A program made the position numbers and the translations under genes. Below the pieces are notes generated by a model. That model was not told the DNA's origin, did not search any database, and saw only the letters and a program-made list of their open reading frames with translations. From positions 1-64,000 of the forward strand of contig JBEWZL010000091.1 of the NCBI GenBank assembly GCA_045837725.1: DNA of 64,000 nucleotides. The letters are read 5' to 3'. Below, one piece after another: positions 10,329 through 24,709 of this stretch. Each line of letters begins with the position of its first letter. Within the stretch, counting starts at the first letter, position 1. This DNA is from Vermamoeba vermiformis. Its lineage: Eukaryota > Tubulinea > Echinamoebida.

Positions 10329-11172
10329 ATAATAGTTGGACGGCAATAAAAGCTCCTCGAAGCAACGATCCGATCTGGATCTGCTTTACACCTCACCTTA
10401 TTTTCTTGTTTAAGACAGAGTCGAATACGGCTGTTCAGTTTGCTCGTTCCTCCAATGCTTGTTGCGTCGCGCGGCGAAATTCAATAGCGAAAGGGAGGGC
10501 AAATAAGAACCAGTATCACTTTTTTGATTAGTACAATGTAACGTGATGGAACAAGGCAAACATACGTCTCAGTTGCAAACAGCAACAAAACAATTCACAT
10601 AAAATAAGATGTGCGTCAGTTAGAGAACGTGCCCTCGGGTGAACAAATCCGGTGGGACTTTGTTGCTCATCTGCTTTAATTTCAAATTACAAAATTATGT
10701 GCATAATTAGCGATCATTGGCCAGTAAATCGTACGTATAATTTGATTTTTAATAAATTATTAAAAATATTATTCAGATATTTGACCATTTTTTCCCGCCG
10801 CGTTTATCTGGCGTCGGGCTGCTGTTATTTTTACTTTTTGCTATTAAATGTCTCATTAATATTGCAGGCAGTCCTATGTCGAGAAAGAAGGATGACGCAA
10901 CTCGATCCACCACCGATTTGTTTTAACGAACAATGACGCAAATCCAGAGCTGACAACTGCTTGACGTAAAAGACACAAAACTCAGATTCTGGTCCCCTAA
11001 AATGTTGCATCATGCACCCGTATCTCTGTATTTTCCGAATATGGAATGACACGTGCCTACAAGTCCCATGTTCACCACCGGTAAAAAAGTGAGTATTTTC
11101 TCATTACCGTTGATCATTCATTTGACTCTAATATGACACTTGCAATAGCGGTGTCGAGGTAAAATAGAAGAC
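10329..11172. other. intergenic region, no gene seen
   Basis: About 840 bases between carbonic anhydrase and the ABC transporter. Short frames exist on both strands but carry no motif and no convincing splice structure. It contains a TATTAATTTTTAA-rich patch near 10740-10770. I see no repeat or RNA gene. Confidence 0.4.
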
Positions 11173-14070
11173 ATGTATAAACTCGTATTATTTGGCGCTC
11201 TTTGCGCGTTCTACCTCGCTGGATCGTGCGTCGCGCAAGTGCCTCAAGTCTGCGTGCAGCCATTTGCCTTTCCTGTTCCAATCTGGCTCGGAGAAAGTAA
11301 GTACTAGAGCGATAAATATTTGTATAATTTCAACTTGTAACGCAAAATGCTCGCTGATTCTTTTTGGATGCAGTTCCGATCTTATTTTCGAACTCACCGT
11401 AATTGCAAAATTGAGAATTCTAGAATACTGATATTTATTTAGATGGTACTGGACCTGCGTGCAGCAAAGGATTTTATTGTCCTTTTATCGTTGAAAGCAA
11501 TAACGCAACTTGGCCATCCGTGTGCCCGCCAACAGTCAATTGCACAGTCACGAGATTATCAGGAAATTTATGCGAAGCTCAAGGACTGTTCGAGCCAATA
11601 GTGTGTCCAGCTGGCTATTACTGCCCTGATTTTAGAACGAAGACGATCTGCCCCGAAGGACATTTCTGTCCTTTAGGAACGGTCGAACCTTATGTCTGTG
11701 AGGCAGTTAGCGAGTGTCCTGAAGGGTCGAGTCAACGGCGATATTGGGGAGCGCTCATTATCATCGCGTGCGTGGATGTGGGTCTTGGCGCACTTCTATT
11801 CGCGTACCTTTTTACTCGTCAAAAGAAGGCACAAGCACATAGCAAGCGATTCAAACTCATTGAACCGAGCGCTGGAGGTGATCACGGCCATACAGAGTCG
11901 TTAGAAACAGTTGTGCAGATGAAGCCAGCTGTTGCAGTCCTCGTCGATGGATTCGCTAGATCTCGCGGAAACTCACCAGCACTCGACATATTCTTTGAAG
12001 ATTTACGACTCACCTTGCCCAAGAAGAACAAGACACTGCTGGCAGGCGTCACTGGCTCGATGAAAGCAGGCAATATGACCGCTATCATGGGCCCGTCAGG
12101 TGCTGGAAAGACGACCTTTATCAGCACTCTGATGGGCAAAGTGAACGCGTCCTGGGACAGATCTGGCACGTTGAGTATCAACGGCGTCGAGACCACGTGC
12201 TCGGCTATCAAATCATCGATCGGATATGTCCCGCAAGAAGACATCATGCACCGCGAACTGACGGTCTGGCAGAACATTTGTTACTCTGCTGACACTCGTC
12301 TGCCGCCTAGTTGGACACGAGAGGAGCGTTATGCATACTGTGAAAGGTAAGCCCTGATCATATCGAATGTTTGGCCGAAAAATCCTTGTTTCAAAGAAAC
12401 CAGATCCGATTGATTTGATTTCTCGCTTAATTTTCTTTGAACCGTTAATTATGCACATCAAACCAAATAATTATTTCTATATATGGAATAATGTATTATT
12501 ATCTAAATGTCATTAATTTAAAACGCATCTGGCTTTTAGCTCGTTGTCTAACTTTTATTGTTACAGTATCTTGGAAGTGCTCAATCTTCAGTCAGTCAAA
12601 TATCAGCGCATTGGCAATGAAGAAAAGAGAGGCATTAGCGGTGGTCAACGAAAGAGAGTCAACATTGCGATCGAACTCGCAGCAGCACCCTTGATCTTGT
12701 TTTTGGACGAACCAACTACCGGTCTCGACGCATCAGCGGCGCTAGAAGTCTGCGAGATTTTGAATAAGATTGTCAAGCTGACTAATATCAACGTGGCTGT
12801 CGTTATTCATCAACCGAGAATTGAGATCTGGAACTCGTTGGACAATCTTTTGATCTTGGCACCAGGCGGCAGAACGGTCTATTTAGGACCTCAAAAATAC
12901 GTTCAAGAATATTTCTCAAAGCATCTCGGTCTTCAATTCCAAACTTTTGAAAATCCAGCGGATACGTTAATGGATGCGATCTCAATCAACGGCTCTGCCT
13001 ACGCTGACAAATGGAAAGATGACGGCAGCACTCTCTTATCGCAAATGATCAATAAGAAAGTACCGCCACCAGTTCCACCTCGCCAGAACAAGAGATTCAG
13101 CAAAACAGTCGAAGTTTTTGACGCTTATGCAGTGAACCACGGCTACAATTATCAATTTGAAGAACGAACAGACACACAAGAGATGCATGTTAATATAGAG
13201 ACGCATATAGGAGACTACAGCAACTTCAGTTTGACAGCGATCTCGAAGAGATCTGGCGCGACGTGGATCCGTCAATTGTTGCTCAGTCACGTCCGTTCAG
13301 TGAAACAACAAGCCGTCAACTACCAATCACTATTGATCGAGATGGCACTCTCGACACTTGCAGGCATTTTGATCGGAATGTCAAACACAGACACGTACAA
13401 AGGCGTGTTGAAAGGCAACTACGTGCTCATCTCACCGACACCAGCAGAATTCGTTATTCCGCTCAAAGGCCTCTTTATCAACCTTGCTATTGGTCTCGCG
13501 GCTTCAGCAGCAGGCGTGCGAACCTTCGGCGATGAACGCGTGATTTATTTCCGCGAAACAGCGTCTGGCCATTCACCGTCCGCGTACTACTTGGGCGTGT
13601 CACTGTCAGTCTTGTATCGCATCTTCATCATGGCACTTCACTTTGCCGTGCTATTCTACGTCGTTGGCATGCCCATGGCGTCGCTAGGCCACATCTACGC
13701 GATTTGTTTTGGTGTCTATTTTGCCGTGTACGGACTCGGTGCCATCATCTCAATGATTTTCAAACGCGAAGACGCACCGTTGACAGCTGTCATTGCGACA
13801 CTTGTAGCAGCGATCATGTCGGGATTCATCAACGTGTTTCCGCTCGGTCTCAAAGCAGTCTCATACGCGTTTTGGAGTGGCGAAGCATTTTACTCGGGTG
13901 AAGTCAAGCCATTCAGCAACATTTACGACCTGAGTGTGGCAAAAGATGTGTGGGACTACGATCTCGAGCGATTTGACGGTGATATTGTGGCAGTCGTGTT
14001 TTATGGTGTGGCTTATCGAATGATTGCGTACGTGTTGATGATCATGCTCAACAGAGACAAGCAAAAATAA
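11173..14070 (+). CDS. ABCG-family half transporter with Cys-rich ectodomain
   Basis: Three exons (11173-11296, 11443-12346, 12567-14070) sum to 2532 nt, 843 residues. A signal peptide (MYKLVLFGALCAFYLAG) precedes a Cys-rich extracellular module with repeated CP and GYYCP motifs (GFYCP, AGYYCPDF, EGHFCPLG), then one membrane helix (ALIIIACVDVGLGALLFAYL). The cytosolic ATPase has Walker A GPSGAGKTT, a Q-loop (GYVPQED), signature ISGGQRKRV, Walker B LILFLDEPTTGLD and the switch His in VVIHQPR. An ABC2-type domain of six helices follows, including AAGVRTFGDERVIYFRE. This ectodomain-ABC-TMD plan matches the ABCG24/28-like branch of plants, oomycetes and amoebae. It probably works as a homodimer or heterodimer exporting lipids or other hydrophobic cargo (family knowledge, substrate unknown). 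Confidence 0.92.
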
Positions 14071-14109
14071 ATGTTTATTAAACAGATTCAAACGTCAGAT
14101 CGACTTAAA

Positions 14110-16583
14110 TTACATTTTTTTCAACATGTTAAGGCACTCTTGAATTGTTGGTCGTTGTTCTGGTTCTGTTTTGCAACACATCATGATCAACTCACAAAGC
14201 TGATCATCAGCCACATTATCCCTGATCCTCTTCATTCGTTTACTTTCATCTCCAATAATTGGCAGAACTGTATTTGTGCACATTTCATAGAGCAGCACTC
14301 CAAATCTAATTAAACTTGTAAGGACTGTAACAGTGAATGATACTACATACGAATATATATCAGCACTTTGATTGTAGGGTTCCTCAGCAAGTATTTCAGG
14401 TGCCATAAAGTAGTTAGTGCCAGCAACAGTGTTAGCAAGTGATCTTTCATTCAAAAATCGTGAGTGACCAAAATCAGCTATCTTTGCCAGTGTTTTTCCA
14501 TTAAAAAGCTGTAATGGATTAATTGAATTGTTTAATTCAAAAATTTGACATACCAAAACATTTGCACTTTTAAGATCACGGTGTAGAACATGTAGTCTAT
14601 GAAGGTATGCTAGTCCAGAAGCAACATCACAAGCATAAGATAGGATGTCCTTGCAAGGTAGCTTGACCTTTTGTTTGTGAAGGATGTCATACAGTGAGCC
14701 ACCATCAGCATACTCCATGATCAATGAAATTTCAATATCTTTGCCAGTACACAATCCAAATGGAGTTATTATGTTGTCATGACAAAACTTCCTATAGAGT
14801 GAGTTAGTTACAGCAAGAAGTGCTAAATTACTCACATTAATGTCATCACTTCACCAACAAATTTATCATCATCAAGTGCAATTGGTCTCTTTAGAGCTAC
14901 TTGTTTCCCATTCCAATCAGCCAAATGAACTTCACCAAATCCACCTTTGCCAAGCAGTTTGCTAACTTTAATATCTTTGTGTGGAATTCCTTTAATTATT
15001 TCATCTCTTATTCTCTCTTTTTCTGTTAACCACTCTTTGTTATCTGGCTTTAATTCATAAAATAAGCTGAAGTCAATGTAAGCTTTGTGTACCATATTCA
15101 ATGCATTATGGACTCTAGCACGTATTAATATAGTAAATTCATCGTTTGGTTCAAGTTGATCAGCTCTATTCAGATCCTCCAATGCTCCTTTGTAATTGTC
15201 AAGCATTTGCTTTGTTGCTCCTCTACATTGTAGTGTAAATGCATTATTTGGTTGAAGTTGATCAGCTCTGTTCAGGTCATCCAGTGCTCCTTTGTAATCA
15301 CCAAGCAATCGTTTTGTTTCTCCTCTACATTTTAATGTAATTGCATCATTTGGTTCAAGTTGATCAGCTCTGTTAAAATCATCCATTGCTCCATTGAAAT
15401 CACCAAGTAATCGTTTTGTATCTCCTCTATATTGTAGTGTAAATGCATTGTTTGGCTCCAGTTGATCAGCTCTGTTCAGATCATCCAATGCTCCTTTGTA
15501 ATCACCAAGCATTCGTTTTGTATCTCCTCTATATTGTAGTGTAAATGCATTATTTGGTTCAAGTTGATCAGCTCTGTTAAAATCTTCCAATGCTCCTTTG
15601 TAATTATAAACCATTATTTTTGTTGCTCCGCTCTGTTGTAGTGTAAATGCATTATTTGGTTCAAGTTGATCAGCTCTGTTCAGATCATCCAATGCTCCTT
15701 TGTAATCACCAAGCATTTGTTTTGTATCTCCTCTATATCGTAGTGTAAATGCATTATTTGGTTCAAGTTGATCAGCTCTGTTAAAATCTTCCAATGCTCC
15801 TTTGTAATCATCAAGCATTCGTTTTGTATCTCCTCTATGTCGTAGAGTAAGTGCATTATTTGGTTCAAGTTGATTGGCTCTATTAAAATCCTCCAATGCT
15901 CCTTTGTAATCACCAAGCATTTGTTTTGTTACTCCTCTATATTGTAGTGTAAATGCATTATTTGGTTCAAGTTGATCAGCTCTGTTCAAATCTTCCAATG
16001 CTCCTTTGTAATCATCAAGTAATCGTTTTGTATCTCCTCTCTGACATAGTGTAAATGCATTATTTGGTTCAAGTTGATCAGCTCTGTTCACATCCTCTAA
16101 TGCTCCTTTGTAATCATCAAGCAATCGTTTTGTCACTCCTCTTAATTTAAGTGTAACTCCATCATTTGGTTCAAGTTGATCAGCTCTGTTAAAATCCTCC
16201 AATGCACCAGGGTAATTTTTAACCACTAGCTTCAAGACCCCTCGCATGGTTAGCATCCCTGGATCATTAGGGTCTAATTGAGATGTTCTATCAAAATCTA
16301 CTCTGGCTCCATCATAGTCGTTCATCACTCGCTTCACATCCGCACGACATGAAAGAGTGAACACATCGTTAGGGCACAATTCATCAGCTCTGTTGAGGTC
16401 TGATAGTGCTCCATTCAAATCACGCAATATCCTCTTTGTGTTTCCTCGCCACTTGAGAATGTTAGCGTTGTTGGGATCGAGTGCGCTGGCCTGTTCAAAA
16501 ACTTCTAGTGCCTGACCGAATTCTTCCGCTTCGTATTTTTGAATTCCAAGCTCCAACAAATCAGTAATGCTAATTTTCTCCAT
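14110..16583 (-). CDS. TPR-like repeat protein kinase (TKL type)
   Basis: Four exons (16583-14836, 14791-14554, 14508-14351, 14305-14110) sum to 2340 nt, 779 residues. Residues 1 to about 515 hold fifteen 34-residue TPR-like units of the pattern GDTKRMLGDYKGALDDLNRA followed by DQLEPNNAFTL. The kinase domain follows: glycine loop LGKGGFGEVHL, VALKRP, HDNIITPFG, hinge MEYADGGSLYDILH, HRDLKSANVLL, IADFGHS, GTNYFMAPEIL and ADIYSFGVLLYEM. All catalytic residues are present. The kinase's final splice junctions restore canonical motifs, which supports the exon calls. TPR arrays bind protein partners; here the array may recruit substrates or sense multimeric ligands (inference). Overlapping minus-strand frames at 15680-15916 are shadows of the repeats. 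Confidence 0.92.
15150..16260 (-). repeat. tandem 102-bp coding repeats (about 11 close copies)
   Basis: Units 4 to 14 of the TPR-like array are near-identical at the DNA level with a 102-bp period, seen as repeated TTGGTTCAAGTTGATCAGCT blocks. The outer units are more diverged. The pattern points to expansion or gene conversion inside the array, so copy number may vary between strains or alleles. Confidence 0.9.
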
Positions 16584-16933
16584 TATTACTTGATTTTAAC
16601 GTTTCTGCAATCCGGTTTTTGGCCAAAGATCCAAATTACCAAGATCTTTGAATAAAAGTAATTAATACATTTTCCGTGGCTAAAAAAATTAGAATAGGAA
16701 TAATTCGGTATACTGGCTATAATTTTAACATACAAGCACAAGAAAATAAACCGAATTAATTTTGGATCATAACGTCAAAGTCAATTATTACTCACCCCAG
16801 CGATAACGAAAAAAAGGATTGTATCTTTCGAACTGAAATTTATTGCGAGGTGTCGGTGTGGTTGTGGCGTGCTTATGAACATTAAAAGAAACAAAAATCT
16901 TTACACGTCTCGTACCCAACGTCAAATACCACA
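16584..16933. other. divergent promoter region
   Basis: A 350-base spacer between the kinase gene (-) and the small membrane protein gene (+), which start on opposite strands. AT-rich, no repeat or RNA gene seen. Confidence 0.5.
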
Positions 16934-17632
16934 ATGGGTCTTAATTCAAAATATTCAATAGCTTTATTCGTGCTTTGCATAATAATTGGTGTAAGTCTGA
17001 TGGATGGATAAAGTTTCAATCTGATAGTTACAATTGCGACTTGGTTAAATCATTTGAATTAGGTTTTTTGCGGCATTAGCTGGGGTCTATGGGCCTACGG
17101 TTGGTTCCCTTACATGCGCGGAGCCATTGGATTAGTCCTTGCAATTCTTGGTTGCATTGGTGCTTGGAAGAAAAATCCCGGATTGTTATTTATCGTAAGT
17201 ATTTCTTATTAACATGACGATTCTTGTTTTAAACATGCATTGTCAATTGAAAAATCTTTTGTCGGACATCCGATCGCTAACTTTGACAGTCACCAACAAT
17301 TACTATTGGCAATAATTCCGATAATATTATTAATAAATTTCATTAGACTGCCCTCGGATTCCTTATTGTCGGCTGCTTAGCGGTTGTTGAGCTGATTTTG
17401 ATTGTCGTTCAAGTGCAAGGCCACCTTCCTGTCGGTGCTGTAGCCTCTGCTGCAATTTGGATTGCTATTTATGTAAGTACTCGAATAATCATGCTTATTT
17501 ATTCTTTAAGAAAGATTTTCTTCTACGGCAAAGTATCTTCGATCTGATTAAAATAATTATTTTATTCAGCTTGTTACCGCTTGGCTTGCTTATGTATTGC
17601 GTGGTCGTCATATGAGATGGACTAAGATTTAA
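16934..17632 (+). CDS. small four-helix membrane protein, 125 aa
   Basis: Four exons (16934-16990, 17063-17194, 17347-17472, 17570-17632) sum to 378 nt. The protein is almost wholly hydrophobic: helices at SIALFVLCIIIGVFCGISW, GAIGLVLAILGCIGAW, GFLIVGCLAVVELILIVV and VASAAIWIAIYLVTAWLAYV, ending with a basic tail RGRHMRWTKI. The layout of a short loop, a G-rich second helix and a short cytosolic tail recalls small tetraspan proteins, but no tetraspanin CCG motif or large loop is present. Function unknown; consistent reading frame across four exons makes it a real gene. Confidence 0.8.
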
Positions 17633-17800
17633 ATCAGCACGCTCAACTTGAAGTATTTAGCAACGCATAATAAACAGCGATGCAGCTAAACAAATCCGTC
17701 AAATCCGTCAAAGTTGCAAAAACGAAACTTTATTCAACAAAAATAGATTATCGGGTGCTCATAATATGTTATGCCCATGCTTCTGACTCAACTAACGGTC

Positions 17801-20143
<2,343 letters not shown>

Positions 20144-20348
20144 TTCTTTTAATTTCTTGTTGAATAGAGTGAAATTACGTATGCGAATGATTTTTGACGC
20201 GCACAAAGGCTTTTATCTGTGACCAATACAGATTTCTTCGAGTTTTCATTCTTCCATCAAATTTCTTCGTGGATCCGGCGCCTGTACAAGACCCGAGAAT
20301 CAGAATAATATAGGGCACGATATCTGTTTAGGTACGCACTCGGACATA

Positions 20349-22568
20349 CTAAGCTAGCATCACAGAGGCATCGCTGACGTAACCATCCATTTCAATAAAG
20401 TCCACTTGATCGACTTCGCTGCTGGTCCTGGGCAACAATTGCAGATCCGGTCGCAAATTGTTGTTTTCACCGTTCAGTGAACTTTGATTCTTCTTGCGGA
20501 GATGACGGGTGAAGAACGGGATTAAATCTTCTCGATCAAAGGCCAAGAACGCGTTGTTAATTTCAGTGGCACCTCCTTTAGTAGGCAGTTCCATCATAAC
20601 ATCTTCTTCAGCTTCTTTGCCGATCTGGATCCAACAATTAAATTTTCAGTGAAAGTATGAAACTCGCGTAACGTACCTTAATTTTCAATGCCTTCAGTAT
20701 AGGCACCGTCAGACCACCAAATATGATCACAGTGATGAATACTATGATCAAAGTCGTCGACTGAATGACAGTCTTGGCTTGACTGGGCACATCCACCGTC
20801 AGCGAAAACGCCATGGCACCTCTAATACCCGAGAACCACATCATGATCTGGTGATTGAAGGGTATTCTATTGCTCTTCTCGCGTCGAAGATTGGCCACTC
20901 CGACCAATGGGAATGTGTTTGCCGCTCGTGCCAGTAGCAGAATTGGAATAGACCATAAAATCAATCCGATGTCAAATTTCTGTTGGGCCATATTAGTGTA
21001 CGATTCCAAATAAGGTAATAACGATAACTTGACGTACTTGTTTAAATAAGAACACGGCCATGCCCAAGTAAATGAAGACAAAAGTTTCAGCCATCTTTGC
21101 GATGATTTCAAAAAACTTCTTGCTGGCACGTTGCGAGACCCTATTTGATCAAATCAATAAGATTGCCCAATTAGGAAGTGCATTTGACTTACGAAGATAA
21201 ATTTTTGAAGCTGTAGTGACCCATAGTTATACCGCAGATAAAAATAGCAATAATTCCCGAGAGATGCAAGCCCTCAGCGATGTAATAACTGAAGTATGTG
21301 TATAAAATAAGCACTAGTGTCTCTATAATGGGCATTTTGTATAGTGACGTGTACTTGAACAGCTGAAAAAAATGATTAGATCTGGATCGGGTACTTTCGT
21401 CGCTTGTAAAGCCGTTACAATTATAACGTTTAAGTTGTACTTACAATAGCATTCAGGAGACCGACGACCACAGCTACTATAAACGATCCAAAGCAGATAT
21501 AGATCACTTTCAATATGGCAATAAAGATCGAAAGACCCGTTACTTCAGCGGTCTGAAATCCAATAATCGTCCTGCAATACCGATCAGTATTAGCTATTTA
21601 ATGGACCGACGTGTTATATTAACGTACTTGTATAATACAAATGCAACGCCATCGTTCAAAGAAGATTCGCCAAAAATATTTGCGTAGACGCGTGCATCTA
21701 CACCCACAGCTTTGAACAAGGCAAGAATGCTGACAGTATCAGTAGCAGATATCAATGCGCCATAGATGAAGCAGTCGTTGAGCGTTAGGCCGTAGGTCGT
21801 AAATCCTAATAAATTGTTGAAATTTCGATCGTTGATGTTTGAAGATCCAGATCTCGTTCGTAATTTTCTTACCTGCTTTTACAACGCTGAATATCAACGC
21901 CCCCGTCAACAGAGTTGATATAGTAGTGCCTAGCAATGCTGTTGCTAGAATTGAATCGAGATTATGGAAGAACGGGCCCTAGTACAAGAAGTTAATAAAA
22001 ACTGGCGAAATTACAATTAAATACGTGCTTACTCGTTGTAAATTGTATCCAGACTCGAATAATATCGGAGGCAATACGACTAAGAAGAAAAACTCCTGAT
22101 TGAACGACAAGAAAGTCCGCAGTTGATCCACATCCGTTGTGTAATGAATGATAGCTCCGACAGCGATGCCTATTTAGGGAATTTGCTATTAGTATCGTAT
22201 AAAATAACGAAATTTTACTATAAAAATGAAAGATATTATCACAATTATGAAAAATATCCGATTATTTTTGCGGAAGCGGATCTGGCGGTGTACCGGCCCG
22301 GAGTGGCCGTCTATACACCGGTATGATATTAATACTTGCCTAATATCAATCCTACACCAGACTCGTGCAAATATACGAAGTGGATCTGATGCAGCAAGTA
22401 GCCGAACAAAAAAGTCGCGACTAATAGGCCCATTAATACGAGCAATCCAAAGCCTAAAATTGCTTCGTCTGTAGGCGCAGTTTGATTAAATAAGGCCTCG
22501 CTGCATAATGGCAACAACGCAAATGCGACAACTATGATTATAAGAAATGCTGTCAATTTGACTTTCAT
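20349..22568 (-). CDS. Na+/H+ exchanger (NHE, CPA1 family)
   Basis: A multi-exon gene starting MKVKLTAFLIIIVVAFALLP (ATG at 22568), a cleavable or anchoring signal segment, followed by about a dozen helices. Diagnostic stretches: VVLPPILFESGYNLQR, DCFIYGALISATDTVSILA with the ATDTVS motif, NIFGESSFNDGVAFVLYK with the ND pair for cation exchange, and GIRGAMAFSL near the last helices. The C-terminal cytosolic tail is short, about 100 residues, ending YVSDASVMLA. Features fit the endosomal NHE6/7/9 or NHE8-like class, which acidify or balance pH in intracellular compartments (family knowledge). The first intron (22170-22339) uses a GC donor. Start chosen as the first ATG before the signal segment; frame checks for exon 1 to 2 junction. 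Confidence 0.88.
22170..22339 (-). other. GC-AG intron with a strong internal hairpin
   Basis: Intron 1 of the exchanger gene. Only a G|GCAAGT donor keeps the family sequence GVGLILG-IAVGAIIHY in frame, so it is a GC-AG intron. It also contains CGGTGTA (22286-22292) facing TACACCG (22314-22320) with GGCC pairs inside, a GC-rich stem in AT-rich surroundings. The hairpin could influence splicing, or it may be the remnant of a small insertion. Confidence 0.6.
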
Positions 22569-23275
22569 CTTTGTTTGTTCGGATGTGGATGCGTTGTTGA
22601 GCGTTGTTTAAACGATAATAAAATAACAAAATAGCGAAAATTCCGTTCAAATGATAAATTAACAACTAAAATACGGCGGGTAATAGTTATTTGAAATCTA
22701 ATTTGCCGATTTACGCCAATTCACACATACGTGTCTACCTATTTTGAATAATCAGTTAATTTACATTAGAGATTGTACATTAATTAGCGCAAAATTATGT
22801 TGTGGTCCGCGTTGCTATGCGGCAGCAACCGGATCAGCAGGTTCTTAGTTGTACTACACTGATCCAATTAAATTTTCAGTCGTGAAATCTATGTTACGTA
22901 ACGCATAACTAATATTTAAGTTTTCACATTAAGAATAATCATACGTTGGAATGTAATTTGGTTTGATCCATTAAATCTGGGTTCAGATTTCGTTTACAAA
23001 AATCGTAAAAATTTGTCCATGATAATAAATTTATAATATTTCGATCGCTATCGATATTTTAACGAGTCACAACGGTTTCAAAAACTTACTTGCATTTTTA
23101 CGACTTCGATCTTTTGCCCGCGCTTTTCCTCCGATCTAACTCGAGTCCACTAGGTGTGCCGCATGCATACTAATTGCTTTCTATCATGTACTTGAAATCT
23201 CCATTGCATTTGTGTTGCTAGATTGGGTTTTTGAAAGCTTGTTAAGTTAATTCACCTAGAAGACTTAACAACACA
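22569..23275. other. divergent promoter region
   Basis: About 700 bases between the exchanger gene (-) and the epimerase gene (+). AT-rich, with long A/T runs near 22640-22800. No repeat, RNA or gene seen. Confidence 0.5.
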
Positions 23276-24606
23276 ATGGCGCAAGCAGCTAAAGCCCTCA
23301 AAGTACTTGTCGGAGGAGGCACAGGATTTATTGGCAAGCATGTCACTAATATTTTACGCAATAAAGGCCACCAAGTAAGCGAGAAAAAATTTCGGATGTC
23401 ACGCGCTGTCGCAGACTGAAATAATATCTGATATTAAAGCAAAAATCTCTACTAATTTCGCAATAAAGGTCACTATATTATCGCGTTCAAGTGGACCTGG
23501 CCACATCACTTGGAAAGATTTCGAAAAAAATACTGATATTAGTGAATTCAATGCTACTATTCAAGTACGAATGCTCATTATGCAATCCACAACATATAGT
23601 ACATTTAAAGATTCTAATTTATTGCGAACTTGCCTGTAGTTAAGCGGAGCACCAGTCCTTGAGCAACCTTGGACAGCAGATCGCAAGAAAGAACTGCTCG
23701 CATCACGTGTGGACCTCACTAAATTAATCGTATCAAAGTTAGAGAACGCCACTAAGCCTCATACATTTGTTCAAGGCAGTGCAATTGGATTTTATCCTTC
23801 CGAGTACGTAATTGAACTAGCCTTTCTACGAGTTACTTATCAATACTATGCTTAGTAAAACCGCTCAATTTGATGAAAATTATATGGGCCCTCCTGCTAA
23901 TGACTTTGCTGGTGAATTAGTTTCAAGACTCGAAGGTAGATCGCGAATCCACTGTAACATTTGAGTACCAGCTAACACTGTAGTTTAGACGCTAGTGAAC
24001 CGTTAACGAAGAATGAAAATATAAGGAGAGTATTGGTACGCACAGGCATTGTATTGGGACGCGAGGGAGGCATGTTGAAAATTATTCAAATTTCAAATTC
24101 TTTCAAATGTGCTAATACTATGAGCAGGTGCGTTCCCGCAAATGATCTTGCCATTAGGATTGGCATATGCAGGCAAAATGGGCGCAGGAGATCAATATTA
24201 TCCGTGGATCCACGTCGATGACATCGCTCACTTGTTCACTTATTGCGTCGAACACGACGTATCTGGCATTGTCAACGGTGTTGCTCCTCGTAAGTAGCCG
24301 ACACCTAATATAGTATTTTATACTTATTATGGTACAGATGCCGTCACCAATGGCGAGTTTGCGAAGATTTTAGGCAAGATTGGTGGCAAGTTCACGATAC
24401 CCGTGCCAGACATTGTGGTCCGAACAATGTTTGGCGACCGTGCCTTCATGATCCTGGTTCGTAATAGATATTATTCATGTATAATATTCTGATAATTTCC
24501 TTTTTAGGAAGGTTCAAAGATTCTGCCAACTCGTACTCTTGAATCGGGATTCAAATTCGAATATCCGACTCTTGAGAGTGCAATTAAAGAACTCGTTGGC
24601 AAATAA
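23276..24606 (+). CDS. SDR39U1-like NAD-dependent epimerase family protein
   Basis: Multi-exon gene starting MAQAAKALKVLVGGGTGFIG. The GGGTGFIG is the Rossmann dinucleotide-binding loop of the extended SDR family. Later stretches LSGAPVLEQPWTADRKKEL, SRVDLTKLIVSKL, QGSAIGFYPSE, VRTGIVLGREGGML, YPWIHVDDIAHL and GIVNGVAP are characteristic of the YfcH/SDR39U1 (TIGR01777) subgroup. The protein ends FEYPTLESAIKELVGK. The first part of the family includes human SDR39U1, whose substrate is unknown. Eight or so short exons are spliced by 45-65 nt introns. No targeting peptide is evident, so it is probably cytosolic. Confidence 0.88.
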
Positions 24607-24709
24607 TTTGGCATGTATTATTACTACACTAGTATTTTGTTATTTATCTATAAATCTACGGACAAACTTTCAAGATCTAGATCGATCTTTCATACAGTAT
24701 AACTTCACC

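Noticed and set aside
15680-15916. Minus frame with MVITKEHWRILIEPINLNQI repeats
   Set aside because: It is an alternative frame of the 102-bp TPR-like coding repeats.
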